This document shows positions 28,667 to 36,845 of a stretch of DNA of 55,905 bases, one piece after another. The notes under the pieces were generated by a model that saw only the letters and a list, made by a program, of their open reading frames with translations, ran no database searches and was not told the origin of the DNA. The first letter of the stretch is position 1; the number at the start of each line of letters is the position of its first letter. Source of the stretch: JAJKIV01 sp036274195 (GTDB lineage: Bacteria; Gemmatimonadota; Gemmatimonadetes; Gemmatimonadales; Gemmatimonadaceae); assembly GCA_036274195.1 (NCBI GenBank), contig DASUGD010000056.1, positions 1-55,905 of the forward strand, in the 5' to 3' direction. A program made the translations under genes and the position numbers.

Positions 28667-30184
28667 TCAAATCGCGGCCTCGACCGCGGCGATGGCCTGC
28701 GCCGCGAACTTCCCGGTCCGCGCGACGAGCTCCGTCGCCTCCGCAGCCAGCGATGCGCCGCGGGATTTGTCATCCAGCGCCGCGATGTTGATTCGAACAT
28801 TGTACGCGGCGCCGCGGCAGGCCGCTTCCGCAAGTAGCGCGGCGACGCCGGCGTCGGACACGGCATTCGTGTTCCCCCTGACCGCGACGGCTGCCGCCAA
28901 CTCGGCCACCCGAGCGCACGCGCGCGCGGTGTCGAGCGGCACGCGGGAAGCACCGAGCAGCGCTTCGGTGATCGCCTCGCTCCGCCTAACGGCGGCGTCG
29001 GCCGGCTCCTTCGGAAGCTTGTACGCGTTCGACACCGCCGTGTAGGCCTGCGCGTCCGCCTCGACGAGGGCCGAGAGCTGGTTGCCGACATCGGCGGCGT
29101 CGAGCGCAATCTGCCTCATCTCGGCGTCCACGGCGGCGTATTTCTTCCGCCCGACGGTGAGGCCGGCCACCATCTGCGCCAGCGCGGCGGCGAGCGCGCC
29201 GACATGCGCCGAGACGCTGCCGCCACCGGGCGTCGGGGTCGACGCCGCGACCGATGACACGAATCCCGAGAGACTCACGCCGCCCGACACGGCACTCCGC
29301 ACCTTCCGCTCGAGAACGAGATCGGGCGAGAACTCGCGAAGCTGGACGTGCCGCGCGGCGGTCTCGAAGAGAGCGCGCTCCGGAACGAGGCCCACGATCT
29401 CGCTCCACGTCGGCGATACGCCGCGAGCCTCCGCCTCCATCTTCACCATGTCGAACGCCCGGTAGAGCGGCGTCTTCTCGATGTCCACGAGGTTCATTGA
29501 CACCTGAGCCTGACCGTCCACCTCGAGTCCCAGGCCTTTCACGTATCGAAGGCCGCCTGACGAACCACGCACGGCTTTCGCGACGTCCTTGGCGACGGCG
29601 AGATTGGAGGCCGGGCCAAGGTAGACGTTGTACGCGACGAGGAAGGGCCGGGCACCGATGACCACGGCGCCGGCCGTCGGATGGATCTGTCGTGGGCCGA
29701 AATCCGGGTCACGCGCGGGATTCGTCCCGATCTCACTCCGGAGACCCTCGAACTCGCCACGTCGGATGTCGGCGAGGTTTTCCCGGTCGGGGCGGGTTGC
29801 CGCGCGCTCGTAGAGGTACACCGGGATCGCCAGCTCGCGGCCGACGCGATCCCCGAGCCGTCGCGCGAGCGCGATGCAATCATCCATCGTCGCGCCCTCG
29901 AGCGGAATGAACGGCACGACGTCGGTGGCACCGAGTCGTGGGTGCTCACCTGAATGGACCGTGAGATCGATGACGTCGCGCGCCTTCGCGATTCCGGCGT
30001 AAGCAGCGTCGGCGGCGTGCTCCAGGGACGCGACGAACGTGATGACAGACCGGTTGTGCGACGCGTCCGAAGACACATCGAGCATGTGCACCGATGGGAC
30101 GGCAGCGATCGCGGCGCGGATCGCCTCGACGATCTCGGGACGGCGCCCTTCGGAAAAATTCGGAACGCACTCGACAAGTTTCAT
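28667..30184 (-). CDS. ftcD: Glutamate formimidoyltransferase / formimidoyl-THF cyclodeaminase fusion
   Basis: 505-residue bifunctional enzyme of histidine breakdown and one-carbon metabolism. N-terminal transferase domain (1-300): MKLVECVPNFSEGRRPEIVEAI, HNRSVITF, HPRLGATDVVPFIPL. C-terminal cyclodeaminase domain (about 318-505): TPTPGGGSVSAHVGALAAALAQMVAGLT and AVSDAGVAALLAEAA. The fused form matches the animal-type arrangement also found in some bacteria. Convergent with map, 16 nt apart. Confidence 0.92.
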   Translation of the reverse strand: MKLVECVPNFSEGRRPEIVEAIRAAIAAVPSVHMLDVSSDASHNRSVITFVASLEHAADAAYAGIAKARDVIDLTVHSGEHPRLGATDVVPFIPLEGATMDDCIALARRLGDRVGRELAIPVYLYERAATRPDRENLADIRRGEFEGLRSEIGTNPARDPDFGPRQIHPTAGAVVIGARPFLVAYNVYLGPASNLAVAKDVAKAVRGSSGGLRYVKGLGLEVDGQAQVSMNLVDIEKTPLYRAFDMVKMEAEARGVSPTWSEIVGLVPERALFETAARHVQLREFSPDLVLERKVRSAVSGGVSLSGFVSSVAASTPTPGGGSVSAHVGALAAALAQMVAGLTVGRKKYAAVDAEMRQIALDAADVGNQLSALVEADAQAYTAVSNAYKLPKEPADAAVRRSEAITEALLGASRVPLDTARACARVAELAAAVAVRGNTNAVSDAGVAALLAEAACRGAAYNVRINIAALDDKSRGASLAAEATELVARTGKFAAQAIAAVEAAI

Positions 30185-30207
30185 CGGGAATCGGGAATAG
30201 GGATTCG
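30184..30207. repeat. GGGAAT heptamer repeat
   Basis: Three 7-nt units (cgggaat, cgggaat, agggatt) immediately upstream of the ftcD start on the minus strand. A GCCTAACG octamer follows at about 30227. Confidence 0.65.
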
Positions 30208-30235
30208 AAAGTGTGATCGGGCGACGCCTAACGCA

Positions 30236-31027
30236 TCACGCGGTTTGAATGGTCTTCAACAACCACGCATGCATCGCCGGGCTTCCGACCACGAGCCCGC
30301 CGTGCGTCAGGCCGCTCACATCGCTACCCTCCAGGTTCGTGACCACGCCGCCCGCCTCGCGAACGAGCAGGACTCCGGCGGCTATGTCCCACGGCGCGAG
30401 GCTCAGCTCCCAGAACGCCTCGAACCAGCCATTGGCGACCGCGGCCAGATCGAGCGCCGCCGCGCCGGCGCGCCGGATGCCCGACGTCGTGCGCACCACG
30501 GCCGCGAATTGTCGCTGGTATTCTTCGACGTATACCAGGTGCTTGAACGGGAAGCCGGTGCCGATGAGCGCCTTCGACGGGTCGTCGATTCGGGAAACGC
30601 CGATCGGCTCGCCGTTGCGGTGTGCGCCGCCACCGCGCACGGCGGTGTAGCGATCATGGCGAGGGACATCGAGCACCACTGCCGCCTCGACGACCCCGTC
30701 GACCGCAACCGCGATGGAAACCGCGTACACCGGAAATCCGTGGACGAAGTTCGTCGTGCCGTCGAGAGGGTCCACGACGAACGTGACGCCCCGCGGCACC
30801 GCGTCCGGACTCAGCTCTTCGCCGATGACGACTGCTTCCGGGCGGCTCGACAGGATCACATCACGAATCGCGTGCTCCGCCGCCGTATCGACCTCGGTGA
30901 CGAAGTCCGAGTGGCTCTTGAGGTGCCACGCGATCTCTCCCGCATCGCGCGCGCGATCGCGGATGATCGCGCCGGCGGCGTCGGCCGCGATCACGGCGAC
31001 GTCGAGCAACGCGCGTCGCTCGATCAC
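30236..31027 (-). CDS. Inositol-1-monophosphatase family protein
   Basis: About 264 residues from a GTG at 31027; a GTG at 31105 would extend it into the divergent trpS start, which is less likely. Li-sensitive phosphatase motifs are present: GEELS (metal-binding Glu), DPLDGTTNFVHGFP (Asp ligands), and WDIAAGVLLVREAGG near the C-terminus. It would hydrolyse inositol phosphate or a related sugar phosphate, or act like SuhB. Downstream neighbour on the same strand is ftcD. Confidence 0.88.
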   Translation of the reverse strand: MIERRALLDVAVIAADAAGAIIRDRARDAGEIAWHLKSHSDFVTEVDTAAEHAIRDVILSSRPEAVVIGEELSPDAVPRGVTFVVDPLDGTTNFVHGFPVYAVSIAVAVDGVVEAAVVLDVPRHDRYTAVRGGGAHRNGEPIGVSRIDDPSKALIGTGFPFKHLVYVEEYQRQFAAVVRTTSGIRRAGAAALDLAAVANGWFEAFWELSLAPWDIAAGVLLVREAGGVVTNLEGSDVSGLTHGGLVVGSPAMHAWLLKTIQTA

Positions 31028-31098
31028 GGCGTCAGCTCCGCCGCGAGCGGGTTCATCAGTCGCTTGCAACGCGTTTTTGGGTCGGATAGGTTGCCCGG

Positions 31099-32073
31099 AT
31101 GTCACGAATCTTCAGCGGCATCCAGCCGTCGGGCGAGCTGCATATCGGAAATTATCTGGGAGCGGTGAAGAACTGGGCCGAGCTCCAGCGGAGCTACGAG
31201 TCGTTCTTCTGCATCGTGGATTACCACGCGATCACCATTCCCTACGAGCCCGAGGACCTTCGCGCGCGCACGCGCGAGATGATGGTGTCGCTGCTCGCCG
31301 CCGGCCTCGACCCGTCGACGTCGACCATCTTCGTGCAGTCGATGGTGCCGGAACATACCGAACTCGCCTGGATATTCAACTCGGTCACGCCGCTGGGTGA
31401 GCTCGAGCGACAGACGCAATACAAGGACAAGGCGTCCCGGATGGAGAGTGTACCGGCCGGGATCCTCAACTACCCCATCCTTCAGGCTGCGGACATCCTG
31501 CTGTATCGCGCCGACCTCGTGCCCGTGGGCGAGGATCAGGTGCAGCATCTCGAGCTCTCGCGTGAGATCGCCCGTCGCTGGAACGCCAGATTCGGCGAGA
31601 ACTATTTCCCGGAACCGCAGGCGAAGCTCACTCCGGCGCGGCGCATCATGGGGCTCGATGGCAACGCGAAGATGTCGAAGTCGATGGGCAACACTGTCGG
31701 CTTGCTCGAGCCGCCGGAGGCCATCTGGGACAAGTTGCGACCGGCTGTCACCGATCCGGCGCGTGTGCGACGGACGGATCCCGGGACGCCCGAGGTCTGC
31801 AACATCTATCACTTGCATCGAGCGTTCAGCCCGCCGGACGTCGTGGCCCACGTGGAAACGCAGTGCCGCACCGCCGGGTGGGGGTGCATCGAGTGCAAGA
31901 AGGTGCTCTTCGAGCACATGAACCAAGAGCTGGCGCCGATCCGCGCGCGCTCGGTAGAGATCCGCGCGCGGCCGGAAATCGTAGACCAGGTGATCGGTGA
32001 CGGGGCCGCCACCGCGCGTCGGGTGGCGAGCCAGACGATGCGCGAGGTCAAGGAGCGCATGGGCCTCGTCTGA
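31099..32073 (+). CDS. trpS: Tryptophanyl-tRNA synthetase
   Basis: 324-residue class I aminoacyl-tRNA synthetase. HIGN (15-18, HIGH motif) in GIQPSGELHIGNYLGA and KMSKS in LDGNAKMSKSMGNT (about 188-193) mark the ATP site; VGEDQVQHLELSREIARR is typical. Charges tRNA-Trp. Divergent from the phosphatase gene with only a short shared upstream region. Confidence 0.96.
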   Translation: MSRIFSGIQPSGELHIGNYLGAVKNWAELQRSYESFFCIVDYHAITIPYEPEDLRARTREMMVSLLAAGLDPSTSTIFVQSMVPEHTELAWIFNSVTPLGELERQTQYKDKASRMESVPAGILNYPILQAADILLYRADLVPVGEDQVQHLELSREIARRWNARFGENYFPEPQAKLTPARRIMGLDGNAKMSKSMGNTVGLLEPPEAIWDKLRPAVTDPARVRRTDPGTPEVCNIYHLHRAFSPPDVVAHVETQCRTAGWGCIECKKVLFEHMNQELAPIRARSVEIRARPEIVDQVIGDGAATARRVASQTMREVKERMGLV

Positions 32074-32145
32074 CACGGGCGAGCCCGACCGCCCAGGCCG
32101 CACGCATCTTGCACGACTCTCGACGCCCCCTACCGAGAGCGGTCG

Positions 32146-32403
32146 ATGGCAAACCAGAAGGGTTCAGGTTACGTCACCACGATGGTCTGCGTGACATGTG
32201 GCGCGGAACAGTTCTTCGACGACGCGGTGCCGGCGAGCCTCACCTGCCCCAAGTGCCACTCGACGGTGTTCCGGCAATTCACGACACCCACGGAGCGCGA
32301 CGACGCGGTCATTTCCCAGCTCGAGGAGCAGGCGCGCAGCATATCGTACGGCGATGCATCGCCGGGCACCGCCCCGGACGACGTGCGGGATCTCGACACC
32401 TAA
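32146..32403 (+). CDS. Small zinc-ribbon protein of unknown function
   Basis: 85 residues. Two CxxC knuckles (CVTCG and CPKCH, about residues 15-18 and 34-37) form a probable zinc ribbon, followed by an acidic C-terminal tail (EEQARSISYGDASPGTAPDDVRDLDT). No catalytic motif. It may bind RNA or protein; I do not recognise the family. It follows trpS by 72 nt and the stop contains a CCTAACG match. Confidence 0.65.
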   Translation: MANQKGSGYVTTMVCVTCGAEQFFDDAVPASLTCPKCHSTVFRQFTTPTERDDAVISQLEEQARSISYGDASPGTAPDDVRDLDT

Positions 32404-32485
32404 CGATTCCCCGGGCGGTCACGGGGCCTCGTGAGATCTCCGCCGTCTCGTCTCGCGGCGATGAGCTCCGAGCGCCCCTCGCGTC

Positions 32486-32641
32486 ATGGCCTCGCACCGA
32501 CGCGCTTCGCCGCGGCTGCGATGGGTTCATCCCGCCGCCGCCGGCGTGGCGAGCCTGCTGCTCCTGCCATGCGGGGCGAGCGATGTGAAGTTGAGCAACT
32601 CCACCGGTGTGATGGGCGACACCATCGCGGAGCCGAGTTAG
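32486..32641 (+). CDS. Possible small exported peptide (weak)
   Basis: A 51-codon frame starts MASHRRASPRLRW, then has a hydrophobic stretch AAAGVASLLLLPCG resembling a signal sequence with a lipobox-like but non-canonical LLPC, and ends in a stop embedded in a TTAGGC octamer. It may be a real short lipoprotein or chance. Confidence 0.25.
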   Translation: MASHRRASPRLRWVHPAAAGVASLLLLPCGASDVKLSNSTGVMGDTIAEPS

Positions 32642-32654
32642 GCGCGTCGCCTGG

Positions 32655-32885
32655 CGTTGATCGGGTCATCGGACCTGACGGTCTGTGGGGGAGCCGCCCA
32701 CTGCGGATATCGTTGTCCTCACAACTCCGCTCACGTCAACCACGCATCCGATTCTCACAAGTGCGTACGGATGGATTGCCTCCCGACCGGCGCAATCGTC
32801 GTAAATGTGGCGCGTGGTGCACTCCTGAATGAGACGGCTCTCACACATTGTCTCGAGCGCGGAGTGGCGCGGTGCTCGACATCAA
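32655..32885 (+). pseudogene. Decayed fragment of a D-2-hydroxyacid dehydrogenase
   Basis: Two frames carry adjacent pieces of the NAD-binding domain of this family. Frame at 32697 reads PTADIVVLTTPLTSTTHPIL (family: ADIV.L..PLT..T...I); the next piece, from 32771 in another frame, reads LPTGAIVVNVARGALLNETAL (family: M..GA..VNVARG.LVDE.AL). A frameshift lies near 32760. No start, catalytic Arg/Glu/His set or C-terminus remains. Part of a 554-nt gap between the zinc-ribbon gene and pilT. Confidence 0.65.
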
Positions 32886-32957
32886 CCGGGGCGGCGAGCC
32901 GCGTCGGGATCTCGTCGACAAGGACGCGGGCTACTGAATCCCGTACAACTCTGATTC

Positions 32958-34139
32958 ATGGAAAAGATCATCAAGGCGGCGGTCGATCGTGGGGCGTCGG
33001 ACCTTCACATCAAGGCAGGCGACGTCTTCCGCGCACGTATCGACGGTCGGCTGGTCGCGCTCACCAAGCAGGCACTCACGCCCGACCAGACGAAGGCGAT
33101 CGCGCTCCGATTGATCCACAACGAGGAAGTCAGACAGCGCATCGACAGCATTCTCGACTACGACTGCTCGTGGGGCGTCGCGGGGGTTGGCCGCTTCCGC
33201 GTCAACATTCTGCGGCAGCGGTCGAGCTTCATGATCGTGATGCGCGTGATTCCATTCACGATCCCCACGGTCGAAACGCTCCAGCTCCCGCCGGTCATCT
33301 CGAAACTGGCGGAGGCAGAGCGAGGCATGGTGCTCGTCACCGGTGTTACCGGCTCGGGAAAATCGAGCACGCTCGCCGCCATGGTGAACGTGATCAATGC
33401 GCAGATGCACAAGCACATCGTCACGCTCGAGCAGCCGATCGAGTTCCTCCACCGCGACATCAACTCGTCCATCACGCAGCGGGAAGTCGGCATCGATACC
33501 GACAGCTTCCGCGACGGCCTGAAGGCTGCCCTCCGTCAGGACCCCGACGTCGTGCTGATCGGCGAGATGCGCGATGCCGAGACGATCGACACCGCGCTCA
33601 AGGCGGCGGAGACAGGCCACCTGCTCATGTCCACGCTGCATACGCCGGACGCCGTCACGACGATCATGCGCATCATTGCCATGTTCCCGCCCGAGGAGCA
33701 GGACGTCGTGCGGATCCGCATCGCGGAGTCGCTCAACGCGGTCGTTTCGCAGCGACTTCTGCCGCGCAAGGATGGGAACGGCCGCGTCGTCGCGGCAGAG
33801 GTGATGGTCGTGACGCCCGCGATCCGCGACCTGATCCTCGAGGCGCGCATCGGCGAGATCCGCGATTTCATCGCCGACGGGCGCGAGACGTATCAGATGC
33901 AGACGTTCGACCAGCACCTGGTCGACTTGGTGAACGCCGACAAGGTATCTTTCGACGTCGCGAAAGCGGCGTCGACGCGGCCGGCTGACTTCGAGCTTCA
34001 GATGAAGGTGCTGAACAGCGGTCCCGAGGCGGCGAACGGTCATCATCTCGACAACGACGACGGCGGGATCATGGGGCTCGTGCCGACGGCACTGGGCGAA
34101 TCCGAATCGCCGCCCGAACCACGAGGGAAGAGACGGTAA
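32958..34139 (+). CDS. pilT: Type IV pilus retraction ATPase PilT-like
   Basis: 393 residues. PilT/GspE-family marks: N-terminal GASDLHIKAG, Walker A GVTGSGKSS (129-137), Asp box LEQPIEFLH, Walker B DVVLIGEMRDAETI, His box TGHLLMSTLHT, and a C-terminal QTFDQHLVDLV helix. It would power pilus retraction at the inner membrane. The last 55 residues are an unconserved polar tail. The stop overlaps the next gene's start (TAATG). No other pilus gene is nearby. Confidence 0.92.
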   Translation: MEKIIKAAVDRGASDLHIKAGDVFRARIDGRLVALTKQALTPDQTKAIALRLIHNEEVRQRIDSILDYDCSWGVAGVGRFRVNILRQRSSFMIVMRVIPFTIPTVETLQLPPVISKLAEAERGMVLVTGVTGSGKSSTLAAMVNVINAQMHKHIVTLEQPIEFLHRDINSSITQREVGIDTDSFRDGLKAALRQDPDVVLIGEMRDAETIDTALKAAETGHLLMSTLHTPDAVTTIMRIIAMFPPEEQDVVRIRIAESLNAVVSQRLLPRKDGNGRVVAAEVMVVTPAIRDLILEARIGEIRDFIADGRETYQMQTFDQHLVDLVNADKVSFDVAKAASTRPADFELQMKVLNSGPEAANGHHLDNDDGGIMGLVPTALGESESPPEPRGKRR

Positions 34140-35038
34140 TGCTCAATCTGCGCGGCGTATTCGCACCGGTGGTGACGACGTTCGGGGATCGAAATGAAGC
34201 GGTTGATCTCGATGCCTTCGCAACCAACCTCCGGGCGTACGCCGCGGCCGGATTGAGCGGGATCGTAGTGTGCGGCTCGACCGGCGAAGCGGCGTTCCTG
34301 GACGAAGAGGAGCGCCGCTCGCTCATCGAGCGCACGCGTCGCGAGTTGCCAAGCGACATGCTGGTCATCGCGGGCACCGGGGCGGAGTCGACGCGCCAGT
34401 GCATCCAGCGGTGTCGCGTCGCGAGCGACCACGGTGCGCACGCCGTGCTGGTCGTCGCGCCGCACTACTACAGTTCGGCCATGACGCCGGCCGCACTCGA
34501 CGCGCACTACCGGCGTGTCGCTGACGAGAGCCCGCTGCCCGTGCTGCTATACAACATCCCGAAGTACATGCACTTCGCGCTGGAGCCGGACCTCGTCGCG
34601 CGACTCGCGTCGCACGAGAACATCGCCGGCATGAAGGACAGCGCCGGGGACCTAACGCGGCTCGGCGCCTACCTACAGTCGCAGAGCGATAGCTTCACCG
34701 TCCTCACCGGGCATGGCGGGACGTTCCATCAGGCGTTGGGGTTGGGGGCGCGCGGTGGCATTCTCGCAATCTCGCTGTTCGCCACCGAGCTCACGCTCGA
34801 GATCTACGACAGCCTCTCGGCTGGTGACGTCGAGGCGTCGGCCGAGGCGCAGCGTTCGGTGGCTCCGCCCGCAGCCGAGATCGTGGGTCGGATGGGCGTG
34901 GCCGGCGTGAAGGCGGCGATGGACCGGGTCGGCCTGAAGGGTGGTCGGGTCCGCTCCCCGCTCGTGCCGCTTTCCATCGAGGACGAAGCTCGCGTCGACG
35001 CCCTGCTGCGGGACGCGCGGGTGACCGCGGCGGTGTAG
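34139..35038 (+). CDS. DapA/HOGA-family aldolase-type lyase
   Basis: 299-residue TIM barrel of the dihydrodipicolinate synthase / N-acetylneuraminate lyase family. Pyruvate-binding GSTGE (46-50), Tyr138 in LLYNIPKY and Schiff-base Lys166 in AGMKDSAGD are present. It could be a 4-hydroxy-2-oxoglutarate-type aldolase rather than DapA itself, since no lysine-pathway genes are near. Coupled to pilT by overlap, probably a chance operon. Confidence 0.85.
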   Translation: MLNLRGVFAPVVTTFGDRNEAVDLDAFATNLRAYAAAGLSGIVVCGSTGEAAFLDEEERRSLIERTRRELPSDMLVIAGTGAESTRQCIQRCRVASDHGAHAVLVVAPHYYSSAMTPAALDAHYRRVADESPLPVLLYNIPKYMHFALEPDLVARLASHENIAGMKDSAGDLTRLGAYLQSQSDSFTVLTGHGGTFHQALGLGARGGILAISLFATELTLEIYDSLSAGDVEASAEAQRSVAPPAAEIVGRMGVAGVKAAMDRVGLKGGRVRSPLVPLSIEDEARVDALLRDARVTAAV

Positions 35039-35043
35039 CGCGA

Positions 35044-36192
35044 GTGTCCGCGCCGCCGGCGCCATCGGCGGAGCGATCCGCGGCGAGTGCCGCGCGCGCG
35101 CTCGACATCGTGCGCGTGCTGGCGAGTGAGCCACGATCGGCTGGCAGCGAATCGGAGGCGCGCGCGCGCGCCTATTGCGCCGAGCGGCTTCGAGCCGCCG
35201 GGTTCGTGGTAACAGAGGAAATGTTCGAGTATTCCGCGTTCCCGGGTCGATGGGGCACGCCGGCCGGTGGCCTCGTAGCGCTCGTGGTGTTGGTGGCTGC
35301 CGCGACGGCCGGCCGCGCAGCCAAGCCAGGCGTCGCCGTTCTCCTCCTCGCGTTGGCCGGCGTGCTCGTCTGGGGAGCGGCGAGAGAGCTGGCCCGCACG
35401 GGCGTGCTCTCGTTCCCGGCACTTCGCCAGCGCGGTGTGAACCTCGTCGCGACACGCGGCGATCAGTCGCGCACTCCGCCGACGCTCTGGCTCATGGCGC
35501 ATCTCGACTCGAAGTCACAGCCAGTGCCAATCCTCCTTCGCGCGGCGGGAATCACGGTGGTGGCGGTGGCATGGATCGCCGGCCTGATCGTCGGTGTCGC
35601 GCAGCTGGCGTGGGGGCAGCCCGACCCAGGTGACAGCTGGTTTGTGTTGGCGGTGCTCGCGGGGGTGGGGGCTATCCCGGTGATTGCCACGACCGTGGGA
35701 ACGCACTCCCCCGGTGCGCTGGACAACGCAACCGGTGTTGCCACCGTCCTCACCGCCGTGGAAGAGACGCGTGACGCCCCGTGCGGCGTCTGCCTAACGA
35801 GTGCCGAGGAGCTGGGGTTGGCCGGCGCGCGAGCGTGGGTGCGGGCGCGACCGCACGGACCAGCTGTCGCAATCAATTGTGACGGCGTCGACGACCATGG
35901 CGCGACGACCTGCATGTACACCGGACGGCGCCCCGATGCCCTGGTCGCCTCCGTGCTCGCGGCGTCGGCGCGGACCGGCTCGCGAATGCGCGCACATCGG
36001 CTTCTGCCGGGGGTACTGACAGACGGCGTCGCGCTCGCGGACGCCGCCTGGAGGGTGGTGACACTGAGCAAGGGCGACGCGCGTACGTTGGCGCGTATCC
36101 ACACGCCACGCGATCGCGCCGAGCAGCTCGCGGGAACGGGTATGGCCGAGGTAGCCCACGTGATCGCCAATCTGCTCGAGACCAGAACCTGA
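35044..36192 (+). CDS. Membrane-embedded M28-type zinc aminopeptidase
   Basis: 382 residues from a GTG. All M28 metal ligands are visible: His153 and Asp155 (AHLDS), bridging Asp227 (GALDN), Glu255/Glu256 (SAEE), Asp280 (NCDG), His353 (RIHTP). Unusually, hydrophobic segments split the fold: about 76-90 and 97-113 before the first ligand, and about 164-190 and 199-218 between His153 and Asp227. The active site would thus be held at the membrane. Substrate unknown. It follows the DapA-like gene and precedes DUF456. Confidence 0.82.
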   Translation: MSAPPAPSAERSAASAARALDIVRVLASEPRSAGSESEARARAYCAERLRAAGFVVTEEMFEYSAFPGRWGTPAGGLVALVVLVAAATAGRAAKPGVAVLLLALAGVLVWGAARELARTGVLSFPALRQRGVNLVATRGDQSRTPPTLWLMAHLDSKSQPVPILLRAAGITVVAVAWIAGLIVGVAQLAWGQPDPGDSWFVLAVLAGVGAIPVIATTVGTHSPGALDNATGVATVLTAVEETRDAPCGVCLTSAEELGLAGARAWVRARPHGPAVAINCDGVDDHGATTCMYTGRRPDALVASVLAASARTGSRMRAHRLLPGVLTDGVALADAAWRVVTLSKGDARTLARIHTPRDRAEQLAGTGMAEVAHVIANLLETRT

Positions 36193-36198
36193 CTCCTC

Positions 36199-36693
36199 AT
36201 GGAAGTCCTTCTCTTCGCGATCGTCCTGTTGGTGTCGCTCTTCCTGATTCCGCTGGGACTCCCCGGCACGTGGATCATGGTGGGATCCGCGATCGGCTAC
36301 GACGCGCTCGTCGGCCGGGATCCCATCGGTTGGGTGACAATAGTGGCAACGGCGTTGCTGGCGCTCATCGCCGAGATCTTCGAGTTCTCGTTGTCCGCGC
36401 GCTACACGAAGAAATACGGCGGCTCGAGGCGAGCCGGCTGGGGCGCGATCATCGGCGGCATCGTGGGGGCGATCGTGGGCGTCCCGGTGCCGATAATTGG
36501 CTCGGTGATCGGCGCCTTCGTCGGCTCGTTCGTTGGAGCGCTCGTGGCCGAGTACACTCGGCGTGAGGCCACGGCAGGTACGGCGACGCGCGTCGCGACC
36601 GGCGCACTGATCGGCCGGGTAGTCGCTGCGGCTATGAAGACGGGGATCGGCGTGGTGATCGCAGTGTGGCTCGTGGCCGCCGCGGCGATGTAG
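36199..36693 (+). CDS. DUF456-family membrane protein
   Basis: 164 residues, nearly all hydrophobic: helices at about 4-22, 43-65, 80-100 (Gly-rich GAIIGGIVGAIVGVPVPIIG), 102-118 and 145-163. The Gly-zipper-like middle and the FEFSLSARYTKKYGGSRRAGWGA loop are typical of DUF456. Function is unknown in the family. It is 6 nt after the M28 peptidase, so likely co-transcribed. Confidence 0.82.
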   Translation: MEVLLFAIVLLVSLFLIPLGLPGTWIMVGSAIGYDALVGRDPIGWVTIVATALLALIAEIFEFSLSARYTKKYGGSRRAGWGAIIGGIVGAIVGVPVPIIGSVIGAFVGSFVGALVAEYTRREATAGTATRVATGALIGRVVAAAMKTGIGVVIAVWLVAAAAM

Positions 36694-36751
36694 AGCACCG
36701 AACGGACGGAGCGTCGTGCCAAATCGCGCGCAGAATGACAGCGACAATCGG

Positions 36752-36779
36752 TTGACGCGCTCGATCCTGAAAGTAGATT
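36752..36779 (+). promoter_or_regulatory. Promoter for purA
   Basis: TTGACG (36752-36757), 16 nt, TAGATT (36774-36779). Transcription would start at about 36786, exactly where the hairpin below begins, 60 nt before the purA ATG. Confidence 0.6.
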
Positions 36780-36785
36780 CAATCA

Positions 36786-36814
36786 ACGCCCCGCCCGAGC
36801 CGGGGCGTTTTTTT
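36786..36814 (+). terminator. Hairpin plus T-run between DUF456 gene and purA
   Basis: acgccccg (36786-36793) pairs perfectly with cggggcgt (36801-36808), followed by seven Ts. Most simply a terminator for the upstream genes. Because the purA promoter ends just before it, purA transcripts could carry this stem at their 5' end. Confidence 0.85.
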
Positions 36815-36845
36815 GTGTCGGCCAGCGAACTCCTGACGGAGCACC

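Noticed and set aside
32657..33988. Long plus-strand frame joining the dehydrogenase fragment to the pilT region
   Set aside because: Only its first 35 or so codons resemble a family; the rest is an out-of-frame copy of pilT.
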